From the NCBI GenBank assembly GCA_964526905.1, contig CAZGMN010000140.1:1-8401 (forward strand): DNA of 8,401 nt, read 5' to 3'. Shown here piece after piece: positions 1-5,525 of the stretch. The stretch's first letter is position 1. Each line of letters starts with the position of its first letter. This DNA comes from CAZGMN01 sp964526905 (GTDB lineage Bacteria > Acidobacteriota > Aminicenantia > Aminicenantales > Aminicenantaceae). Position numbers and translations under genes: made by a program. Under the pieces are notes generated by a model. The model worked only from the letters and a program-made list of their open reading frames with translations. It had not been told where the DNA came from and ran no database searches.

Positions 1-70
1 AACAAAAATTTTTTTATTTTTAAATATACGCAAAAAGAAAAGTTTCCCAATTTCTAAATTTCTCGAATTT

Positions 71-99
71 TTGCAATTCGAAATGGACTATCTTATTCT
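71..99 (+). promoter_or_regulatory. Possible sigma70-like promoter
   Basis: TTGCAA (71-76) and TATTCT (94-99) are separated by exactly 17 bases in an AT-rich stretch, about 60 bases upstream of an ATG with a good ribosome binding site. The -35 box sits partly inside a short dyad, CGAATT (64-69) and AATTCG (75-80), which could be an operator. Two partial box matches in AT-rich DNA arise easily by chance, so this is only a candidate. Confidence 0.25.
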
Positions 100-160
100 G
101 ACACTTCTTCGACCTTAAATATTTACCCAGATTAAAAACATATATAAGGAGAAGGCAAAG

Positions 161-253
161 ATGGCCATTCGAGCTTCACTGAAGCCGTGGAAAATAACAA
201 ACATTCTCATCCGCTGCGGAGGTGTAAGAACCGCAGCTCCAGAAAATTTTTGA
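161..253 (+). CDS. Small ORF of 30 codons with a strong ribosome binding site
   Basis: ATG at 161 is preceded by AAGGAG (146-151) at 9-base spacing, and the frame runs to TGA at 251-253. The 30-residue product begins MAIRASLKPW and ends APENF. It is basic, has no clear membrane segment and resembles no family I recognise. It lies 60 bases downstream of a possible promoter and converges on the truncated SPFH gene (stop at 258). It may be a genuine small protein, a leader peptide, the 5' stump of a gene broken at the same junction that truncated the SPFH gene, or chance. The ribosome binding site is the only positive evidence. Confidence 0.25.
   Translation: MAIRASLKPWKITNILIRCGGVRTAAPENF
213..237. 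other. Hairpin between two convergent reading frames
   Basis: GCTGCGG (213-219) and CCGCAGC (231-237) form a perfect 7-bp stem with an 11-base loop, about 20 bases past the stop of the minus-strand SPFH remnant. It could be a weak terminator for that strand, but no T-run follows immediately on either strand. It also lies inside the 30-codon ORF, so function is uncertain. Confidence 0.3.
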
Positions 254-257
254 ATCC

Positions 258-472
258 TTATTTCTTGGCTTTGTCGAGTGCCGCCTGCCCGAGCGCAACC
301 ATCCCGCTCAATCCGCCCAAGTTCATCGTATCCACTGCGCTGCTGGGAACGATAATCAGTGCGCCCTTTTCTTTCAAGCCCTCGAAGAGCATGTTCATCG
401 CCCGCAGGTGAAGGGCAGTCGGATTGTCAGCATAGGCCTTGGATGCTTCCTTATTTTTGAGAACTGGCCGGC
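258..472 (-). pseudogene. C-terminal remnant of an SPFH/band-7 (stomatin/prohibitin-like) protein, 5' part missing
   Basis: The reading frame ending at 258 contains about 68 residues typical of the C-terminal tail of bacterial SPFH/band-7 membrane-scaffold proteins: ADNPTALHLRAMNMLFEGL, then KEKGALIIVPSSAV and a Gly/Ala-rich basic end. Intact members are several hundred residues long, with an N-terminal membrane anchor and the SPFH domain. Here everything upstream is absent. The recognisable sequence starts at about 464-466, only a few bases past the stop codon (473-475) of the CcdA-like gene on the same strand. Further upstream this frame is merely an out-of-frame reading of that gene. No start codon or ribosome binding site precedes the remnant; the first internal ATG is at 398, which would give 46 residues. 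It is most likely a gene broken by insertion, deletion or recombination. A chimeric assembly join is the alternative. Family recognition is from the tail only. Confidence 0.65.
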
Positions 473-1576
473 TTAGAGAATCCCGACCAGAATGAAAATA
501 AGCAGTGTAACTCCCAAGGTAAACATCACCGCTCCTGTGATTAAACGCAGCCTGCGCAGCTTTTGCCTGCGCCATGTCTCCACCCGCGATGCCGAGGCGA
601 AACCCAATCCTACAGCCAGAGTGATGGCGATAAAAGGCAGGACAAATATGGAATTGTAAAGAAGCAAAAGCCAAGTGGCTTGTATCTGTGTCGCGCTCTT
701 GGCCAGCATGCCGATAATCACAATGTAAGGGCCGGAGGTGCAAGGCAGAAGAAAGAGACTGGCCGCAAGCCCTACGAAAGAGGCTGCCAGCACTGGTGAG
801 ACTTTGGATGTGCTGCGCTTTATCAGCGGCTCCCAGCCTTTTGGCAGCTCCTCGATTGTGAGGCGCCTTTTCCAGAAAAAATCCTTCATATTCCAGAGCC
901 CGATAAGAACAGCAAAAATCGAGACAAGGATATAGGCCAGGTGCTGGATTCCTGAACTCTGAACAGTTGAAAAAAGCCCTATGCCAATCAAGAAATAGGA
1001 GATGAAGGAAGCGGCTGTAAAAGAAAAGCCTGCTCCTAAAACGGCCTTCTTTCTTCTTGAAGCGACAAGAAGAGTTCCCAGAAGGAGGATGAGGACCGCT
1101 CCGGCGCAGGGATTGATGGCATTGGCCAGGGCAGCTCCGACCAAAGCTGGCAGCGTGATTCCAGCCCTGAACTTTTCTCCCCTGCTCTCTTCTTCAAGCC
1201 TGCTCAACGGGGATGAAGCTTTCTGCTTCAGAGCGGTTCTGACCGCCTCTTCGATCTGTCTCAGGATGAGCCTGTTTCTCCCCTGAAAAGCTTTTTCGCC
1301 GATAAAGACAGCCGGCGTCCCTTTCTTGAGAATATCTTCGGCTCCATAAGCCCTGGCCAGGTCTAACATCAGCTGTGCGGCTCCAGGCTCGTGGATTTCG
1401 TAGGTTTTAACCTCGAGAGGATAATTGGGCTTGATTCTTTTTTGCAAAAAATCATCAATTCTTGCCGAATAGGGGCAGCCCTTTTCATAGAAGAAGAGAA
1501 GCTCGGTGGCAAGAACCGAAGGGCTCAAAAAGAAGAGCAGAAAAAGCAATATAAAAGAGCGCTGCTTTTTTCCCAT
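473..1576 (-). CDS. Glutaredoxin/thioredoxin-like domain fused to a CcdA/DsbD-type transmembrane thiol transporter
   Basis: Predicted inner-membrane protein of 367 residues. Residues 1-23 are a signal peptide or membrane anchor. Residues 24-118 are a thioredoxin-fold domain with a glutaredoxin-like CPYS motif (Cys34) and a TPAVFIG cis-proline segment (Pro88). Residues 141-367 form about six membrane segments with the two cysteines typical of CcdA/DsbD-beta: NPC in helix 1 (Cys157) and LPC in helix 4 (Cys279). In that family the membrane cysteines carry reducing equivalents from cytoplasmic thioredoxin to extracytoplasmic partners. The attached domain would be the natural acceptor here, but it has one active-site cysteine instead of CxxC, and the protein has only three cysteines in total. 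I chose ATG 1576 because the signal peptide starts there and it lies 11 bases past the upstream gene's stop. The ATG at 1636 would overlap that gene by 49 bases. The ribosome binding site is weak (AGGGAAA about 20 bases away), suggesting coupling to the upstream gene. Confidence 0.85.
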   Translation of the reverse strand: MGKKQRSFILLFLLFFLSPSVLATELLFFYEKGCPYSARIDDFLQKRIKPNYPLEVKTYEIHEPGAAQLMLDLARAYGAEDILKKGTPAVFIGEKAFQGRNRLILRQIEEAVRTALKQKASSPLSRLEEESRGEKFRAGITLPALVGAALANAINPCAGAVLILLLGTLLVASRRKKAVLGAGFSFTAASFISYFLIGIGLFSTVQSSGIQHLAYILVSIFAVLIGLWNMKDFFWKRRLTIEELPKGWEPLIKRSTSKVSPVLAASFVGLAASLFLLPCTSGPYIVIIGMLAKSATQIQATWLLLLYNSIFVLPFIAITLAVGLGFASASRVETWRRQKLRRLRLITGAVMFTLGVTLLIFILVGIL

Positions 1577-1587
1577 AGCTGTGCTTT

Positions 1588-2304
1588 TTATATTTTCCCT
1601 GAAATGAGAAACTTCGTCCCCAATTGCTGCTTCCATTCTTTCAGCCCGCCCACCAGGCTGATGAACTGAGAATAACCCTTCTCTCTCAAAATCTTAGCTG
1701 TTCTATCGCTCTCCGTTCCATCTTCACAGTAGAGATAGATGATGAGCTCGGCTGAAAAGCTCTTTGAGGCTTCAGAGACCCATTGCTCCATCATTCTGGA
1801 AGGGACATTGACCGCACCGATAATGTGCTCTTTGGCGAAGCTTTCAGGCGGACGAAGGTCGATGAGGACAAAGAAGTTATAGGTCATTTCTCCTATAGGC
1901 GCTTGATAAGCCTCCAAAGCAAGGACTCTGCCTTTCACCTTGAGTTTTAAGGGGCTGAGACGCGGGTTGTCATAATGTATTTCGATATTTTTATCCACTG
2001 AAGCCCCGCCGTAGCCAAGGCTTTCGAAGACAAAATCCATTTTGACCTTCTCGCCAGGAGCCAGGCTGCGCTGGGCGATCGGCCTCGCTTCGACACAAGC
2101 AGCAAAGGTCCGGATTTCTTTGATCTCGGCTTCTTTGGAGCCTTTGTTCCAAATCGTAAAATTAACGTTGATGTTTATTCCTTCCCTTATCGTGCCGAAA
2201 TCGAAAGTTGATTTATCTGCGGTTAATTCTTGTGCCCGAAGAAAAAGAGATGTCAAAAAAATCAAAACCGAAGCTAAGACCAGAGTGATGAAAGGCTTTC
2301 TCAT
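1588..2304 (-). CDS. Secreted DUF1573-rhodanese fusion protein
   Basis: Predicted exported protein of 238 residues. Residues 1-24 form a hydrophobic signal peptide. Residues about 26-125 match the Ig-like DUF1573 pattern: FDFGTIREG, then a beta-rich stretch with LAPGEKVKMDFVF. Residues about 140-228 are a rhodanese-like domain: LIDLRPPESFAKEHIIGAVNVP, split here as LIDLRPPESF and HIIGAVNVP, then a predicted catalytic Cys193 in CEDGTES and a GGLKEWK end. Rhodaneses carry a cysteine persulfide or bind thiol substrates; the substrate here is unknown. Cys70 (FAAC) is the only other cysteine. The gene is first in a two-gene minus-strand operon, 11 bases ahead of a CcdA-like protein. This suggests the extracytoplasmic rhodanese cysteine may be reduced by that system, which is inference. 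The start is supported by AAGGAG at 9-base spacing. Length and both domains look intact. Confidence 0.85.
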   Translation of the reverse strand: MRKPFITLVLASVLIFLTSLFLRAQELTADKSTFDFGTIREGININVNFTIWNKGSKEAEIKEIRTFAACVEARPIAQRSLAPGEKVKMDFVFESLGYGGASVDKNIEIHYDNPRLSPLKLKVKGRVLALEAYQAPIGEMTYNFFVLIDLRPPESFAKEHIIGAVNVPSRMMEQWVSEASKSFSAELIIYLYCEDGTESDRTAKILREKGYSQFISLVGGLKEWKQQLGTKFLISGKI

Positions 2305-2313
2305 GGTTTCAAT

Positions 2314-2319
2314 CTCCTT
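2314..2319 (-). promoter_or_regulatory. Ribosome binding site of the DUF1573-rhodanese gene
   Basis: On the minus strand AAGGAG lies 9 bases before ATG 2304, which fixes that start. I found no convincing -35/-10 pair between it and the palindromic element that begins at 2667/2363, so the promoter of the redox operon is not identified. Confidence 0.7.
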
Positions 2320-2362
2320 CCTGAATCTTAGACTTAGTGCATCCTTGATCCTTTTACATCAA

Positions 2363-2667
2363 AAGGCTCAGGCAGGGTGTCGAGAAAACCGTTTGAAGGC
2401 TGAGCGGGCATGGTTCCTCGACCGAAGGTCGAGGAGAGCGAAGCCTGAAACCGAGCAGGCTTTGCTGATTTGTGGCTTGCCACAAATCGGTTGGGGGAGC
2501 CGAGGGGGTGTGTCCCCTCGGTCGCAGGGCGCAAGCCCGAGAAGGGGAGGCAGGGAGCCTCGATGGAATCGAGGCGACCGTCGGAAGGGGGAAAGCGAAG
2601 CTGTTCCCCCTCCGAGTCATCGCTGGGGCAAAGCCTGCGTGTTTTTGAACCACCTAGCCCGAGCCTT
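2363..2667. repeat. Palindromic GC-rich element with imperfect terminal inverted repeats (MITE-like or structured RNA)
   Basis: This element occupies most of the 417-base divergent intergenic region, and nothing in it looks protein-coding. Its ends, 2363-2389 and 2641-2667, are inverted copies that align without gaps over 27 positions with 19 identities. They would form AAGGCTC/GAGCCTT, GGC/GCC, GGTG/CACC and AAAAC/GTTTT stems separated by symmetric internal loops. Inside lies an 11-bp perfect long-range stem (2455-2465 with 2628-2638) that encloses most of the hairpins. The composition is clearly more GC-rich than the AT-rich flanks. It may be a nonautonomous transposable element, a REP/RAYT-type dispersed repeat or a noncoding RNA. 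No transposase is present in the window. The structure is read directly; the identity is inference. Confidence 0.6.
2415..2615. repeat. Array of six compact hairpins inside the element
   Basis: Six local stems stand in a row. (1) TCCTCGACC/GGTCGAGGA with a GAA loop, 2415-2435, 9 bp perfect. (2) GATTTGTGGC/GCCACAAATC, 2467-2488, 10 bp. (3) CCGAGGGG/CCCCTCGG, 2500-2521, 6-base loop. (4) GGGC-GCAA-GCCC, 2527-2538, GNRA-type tetraloop. (5) GCCTCGAT/ATCGAGGC, 2557-2575, GGA loop. (6) TCGG-AGGGGGAAAGC paired to GCT-TTCCCCCTCCGA, 2581-2615, about 15 bp with two single-base bulges and a GAA loop. Near-perfect stems of this density over 200 bases are not expected by chance. None is followed by a T-run, so they do not look like a series of terminators. 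Confidence 0.65.
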
Positions 2668-2721
2668 CATTTGAATTTACATTCATTTTTGTGTTATTTT
2701 TAAATCCAATCCAAATAAACG

Positions 2722-4062
2722 ATGAGTATGAGCTCAAAAGCAAGAAAAATAATTCTAACACTCAGCTTGTCTTTTTTTCTTCTGAGTATAAATTTCCGAG
2801 CTCCTTCTCAAGAAAAAGAGCTTTCTTTTCCCATCACTCAGTTTGAATTAAAAAACGGACTCAAGGTTATCCTCGCTGAAGACTATTCCTTGCCTCTTGT
2901 GGCAGTCGTCGTCGGCTACAACGTCGGTTCGATCAATGAGCCGCCAGGAAAGACCGGCCTGGCTTATCTGCTGCAGAACATGATGTTCCAGGGCTCGGAG
3001 AACGTGGGCCGGATGCAGCACATCAGGCTCATCGACAGGGTCGGTGGAACACTGAATGCCACCACGACTGAAGATAAAACAATTTTTTACCAGACAGTGC
3101 CATCCAACCAACTGGCAAGAGTTCTTTGGCTGGAATCAGACAGGATGAATTCACTTGATATCAACTCGCTTAATATTGAACAAGTGAAGGAAGTCCTCAT
3201 TGAAGAGAATCGCCACCGGAAAGAAGCCGATCCCTATTTTGAGAGCTCACTCGCCTTCGATAAACTTCTCTACCCTGACCCTGCCTTCAGCCACCCTCTT
3301 ATCGGCTTCGAAACCGACATAAGAAACCTTACGGTCGAGGACATTAAAAATTTCTACCAGAATTATTATTGTCCCAATAATGCTGTGCTTTCTATTGCCG
3401 GAAATATTGATAAGCGCAAAGCAGAAAGAGAAATCCGAAGATACTTTGAGACCATTCCAAGAGGAAAAGACATTCCTCTGCCAGAATCAACACCTTTAGA
3501 GAAAAAGGCAGTCGTCAAGACATTCGAAAATTCAATGGCTTCATCACCTGCTTTCTATCTCGGCTACGCCGTCGCGCCTCCTTTTAGTGATGACTTTTAC
3601 CCTTTGACAATTCTCGAGTATATCCTTCTCCGCGGTAAAACATCTCGGTTTTATAATAGACTGATTGAAAGAGAACGAATTGCGTTCAATCTCAGCGGAG
3701 GCCTAGAAAAAAGAAAAAACCTGGCCCGCTTTAAAATCTTCATCATCAACAACAATTGGATGATGGTCGAAAGATGTCAAAAAGCCGTATTCTCAGAATT
3801 CAATAAAATCAGAATTAATCCCATCTCCGAAGAAGAACTCTTAAAATCCAAAAATCTATTCAAGATGGATTATCTCCATCAATTTGAGACTTCCTTAAAC
3901 AAGGCCTCATCCCTCGCCGAGATCTTCCTTGAAACGAAGAGAGTCGAAGATCCAGGGGGTGAGCTAGAGAAATATCTGGCCGTGAGCCCGTATACCATCA
4001 TGAGAACGGCCAAGAGATATTTCAGCGAAGAAAGCATCATTCTCAATGTGAAGATAAAATAA
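2722..4062 (+). CDS. Secreted M16-family peptidase-like protein with a destroyed HxxEH zinc motif (probable pseudoprotease)
   Basis: Predicted exported protein of 446 residues. Residues 1-29 are a signal peptide ending near SQEKE. The rest matches an M16B (insulinase/processing-peptidase-like) subunit: FELKNGLKVILAED at 41-54, VGSINEPPGKTGLAYLL, then TVPSNQLARVLWLESDRM at 125-142, and the second M16 domain from about 190. At the place of the zinc motif HxxEH it reads YLLQN (residues 82-86, bases 2965-2979). Both histidines and the catalytic glutamate are therefore replaced, while the distal ligand region EE (161-162) remains. Length is normal for a single-repeat M16B subunit and the frame is intact. 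It overlaps the next M16 gene by one base (TAATG), as expected for a heterodimer. No clear ribosome binding site precedes ATG 2722; ATG 2728 is an equally possible start. Loss of activity is inferred from the missing ligands. A role as chaperone, scaffold or binding partner is possible. Confidence 0.88.
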   Translation: MSMSSKARKIILTLSLSFFLLSINFRAPSQEKELSFPITQFELKNGLKVILAEDYSLPLVAVVVGYNVGSINEPPGKTGLAYLLQNMMFQGSENVGRMQHIRLIDRVGGTLNATTTEDKTIFYQTVPSNQLARVLWLESDRMNSLDINSLNIEQVKEVLIEENRHRKEADPYFESSLAFDKLLYPDPAFSHPLIGFETDIRNLTVEDIKNFYQNYYCPNNAVLSIAGNIDKRKAEREIRRYFETIPRGKDIPLPESTPLEKKAVVKTFENSMASSPAFYLGYAVAPPFSDDFYPLTILEYILLRGKTSRFYNRLIERERIAFNLSGGLEKRKNLARFKIFIINNNWMMVERCQKAVFSEFNKIRINPISEEELLKSKNLFKMDYLHQFETSLNKASSLAEIFLETKRVEDPGGELEKYLAVSPYTIMRTAKRYFSEESIILNVKIK

Positions 4063-5525
4063 TGAAGAGAGAAAATCGGTGGAAATTGCCTTTTTTTCTT
4101 CTTCTGACTTTATTTGCCTGGAAGCCTTTGCTTCTTTCTCAAGAAAGATTCAGGAAAACGCCTCCCTATCCTGAGCCTCTGATAGAGATGAAGCTTCCAG
4201 AAGTGAACTCCGCCACCCTTTCCAACGGCCTCTCCCTATCCGTTATCTCCAGGGAGAATATCCCAATCATCAATCTCAGATTGATCATCTTTGCCGGGGA
4301 GAGTTCTTCTCCTGAAAAGCTGCCCGGCACAGCCACGCTCACCGCTAAGACGCTCAGCCTTGGAACTTTAAACCTTTCTTCTTCTGAGATTGAGGAAAAA
4401 ATCGAGTTCATGGGCGGAAGTTTCTCAACTTTTGTTGATGACGATTATTCTATATTTGATTTTACTTTCTTGGAAGAATACCTCAACGATGCGATTGATC
4501 TCCTCAGTAAGATGATCCTCTACCCCACGTTCAAGAAGATTGAAATCGAAAATGTGAAGAGGTCGATGAAATATGACCTTCTGAACAGGAAGAGCGACCC
4601 TGAATTTCTTGCCAGGCGCCAAATCCACCGCTTGCTGTTCAAGGACCACCCTTACAAGAAAAACATTTATAACGAGGATGTCATAATAAACTTAAGCCAA
4701 AAGGAGGTAATTGCTTTTCATGACAAATACTACAGGCCCAACAATTCTCATCTTGTCTTAGCCGGAAACCTCAACCTGCCGACTGCCACACGATTGGTCA
4801 GCCGCCATTTCAGCGTCTGGCAGAAAAGGGAGGTGAACCATTCTTTCTTGCCGCCCCCCAATCCCAGCGACAGGAAAAGAATATGCGTGGTCAACCTTCC
4901 CCAAGCCAAAGATGCCACAATCTACGTGGGAAATGTTCTCTCCATGCCTGGAGCAAGCGAGGATATCTTTCCGTTCATCGTCCTCAATCAAGTCTTGGGT
5001 GGAACGACAATCAGCCGCCTTTTTATGGACCTCAGGGAATCAAGAGGATATGCCTACTGGGCCTTTAGTGAATTGGAATTCTTTAGGAACTTCATTGTTT
5101 TCCTCATCACTGCCAAAGTGAGGCCTGAAGTGACCTACCAATCTGTGGAAAGGGCTATCAACGAACTGAAAACCATCATCGACGGCGAAATCCCCAGCTT
5201 TGAGATCGAACAGGCCAAATCCTACCTGATCGGAAATTTTCCCTTGCAAATAGAAACACTTCATGCTCTCTCTTCTAAAGTATCCGAGTCGAGGATTATT
5301 AATCTTGAGGAGGAACTGTGGAGCAAATATAATGAAAACATTATGCTCGTCAACTCACAAAAAGCTTTTGAGACGGCAAGGAAATATGCGCTCCTGACTC
5401 CTATTGTGGTCATCGTTGGAGACCAGAAAAACATCGTTGACTATATTACAGAATTTGAAGAGATAGAATTTTATGATAGCCGAGGAGTTCTACAGCAAAC
5501 CATCAAGAAAGGAGAACTCAAGTGA
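4062..5525 (+). CDS. Secreted M16-family peptidase-like protein, non-catalytic second subunit
   Basis: Predicted exported protein of 487 residues. Residues 1-27 are a signal peptide ending near SQERF, like its partner. Residues about 45-230 form the first M16 domain. At the zinc-site position it reads TLTAK (92-96) after LPG, so no HxxEH is present, as is normal for the partner subunit of M16B heterodimers. Residues about 285-460 form the second domain, with GASEDIFPFIVLNQVLGG and the conserved LRESRGYAYWAFSEL segment (324-338). Its Arg and Tyr residues match the substrate-binding R/Y pair of such subunits. Translation is coupled to the upstream M16 gene through TAATG, and its own stop overlaps the ftcD start. 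In known pairs one subunit supplies zinc and this one supplies R/Y; here the zinc subunit is also dead. The pair probably forms a clam-shell dimer in the periplasm, by analogy with the family. Confidence 0.88.
   Translation: MKRENRWKLPFFLLLTLFAWKPLLLSQERFRKTPPYPEPLIEMKLPEVNSATLSNGLSLSVISRENIPIINLRLIIFAGESSSPEKLPGTATLTAKTLSLGTLNLSSSEIEEKIEFMGGSFSTFVDDDYSIFDFTFLEEYLNDAIDLLSKMILYPTFKKIEIENVKRSMKYDLLNRKSDPEFLARRQIHRLLFKDHPYKKNIYNEDVIINLSQKEVIAFHDKYYRPNNSHLVLAGNLNLPTATRLVSRHFSVWQKREVNHSFLPPPNPSDRKRICVVNLPQAKDATIYVGNVLSMPGASEDIFPFIVLNQVLGGTTISRLFMDLRESRGYAYWAFSELEFFRNFIVFLITAKVRPEVTYQSVERAINELKTIIDGEIPSFEIEQAKSYLIGNFPLQIETLHALSSKVSESRIINLEEELWSKYNENIMLVNSQKAFETARKYALLTPIVVIVGDQKNIVDYITEFEEIEFYDSRGVLQQTIKKGELK
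5508..5514 (+). promoter_or_regulatory. Ribosome binding site fixing the GTG start of ftcD
   Basis: AAAGGAG lies 7 bases before GTG 5522, inside the end of the upstream M16 gene. It supports GTG as the start, with a 4-base GTGA overlap and translational coupling. Confidence 0.75.

Larger units (their letters stand above)
2353..2682. repeat. 7-bp direct repeats TTTACAT flanking the palindromic element (possible target-site duplication)
   Basis: TTTACAT occurs at 2353-2359 and again at 2676-2682, just outside the terminal inverted repeats (3 bases away on the left, 8 on the right). This is the arrangement left by many transposition events. The spacing to the element ends is unequal and the region is AT-rich, so coincidence is possible. 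A few more outer bases can also pair (TCAAA 2359-2363 with TTTGA 2670-2674), so the true element ends may lie slightly further out. Confidence 0.3.

Noticed and set aside
473..743. N-terminal extension of the SPFH remnant frame up to an ATG at 743
   Set aside because: It is an out-of-frame reading of the CcdA-like gene's membrane segments and shows no SPFH-like sequence, so it is not part of the remnant.
1577..1636. Upstream ATG 1636 as start of the glutaredoxin-CcdA protein
   Set aside because: It would add 20 polar residues before an otherwise well-formed signal peptide and overlap the upstream gene by 49 bases. ATG 1576 fits better.
2354..2653. 99-codon minus-strand ORF inside the palindromic element
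   Set aside because: Its composition (Pro/Arg/Ser/Ala rich) simply mirrors the GC-rich hairpins. There is no domain, and the overlapping frames are equally open, as is usual for spurious ORFs over repeats.
2363..2667. CRISPR array or tRNA/rRNA fragment as explanation of the repeat-rich region
   Set aside because: There are no regularly spaced direct repeats with spacers, and no cloverleaf, acceptor end or rRNA-like conserved sequence could be found. The signal is inverted, not direct, repetition.
2042..2674. 210-codon plus-strand ORF antisense to the DUF1573-rhodanese gene and running into the palindromic element
   Set aside because: Half of it is the reverse reading of a well-supported gene, and the other half is low-complexity Arg/Gly/Ser-rich translation of hairpins. 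No family motif or ribosome binding site is visible.
2671..2705. Promoter for the M16/ftcD string (TTGAAT at 2671 with downstream AT-rich boxes)
   Set aside because: No pairing of -35 and -10 boxes at 16-18 bases gives good matches on both sides. A promoter is probably in this AT-rich stretch, but I cannot place it.
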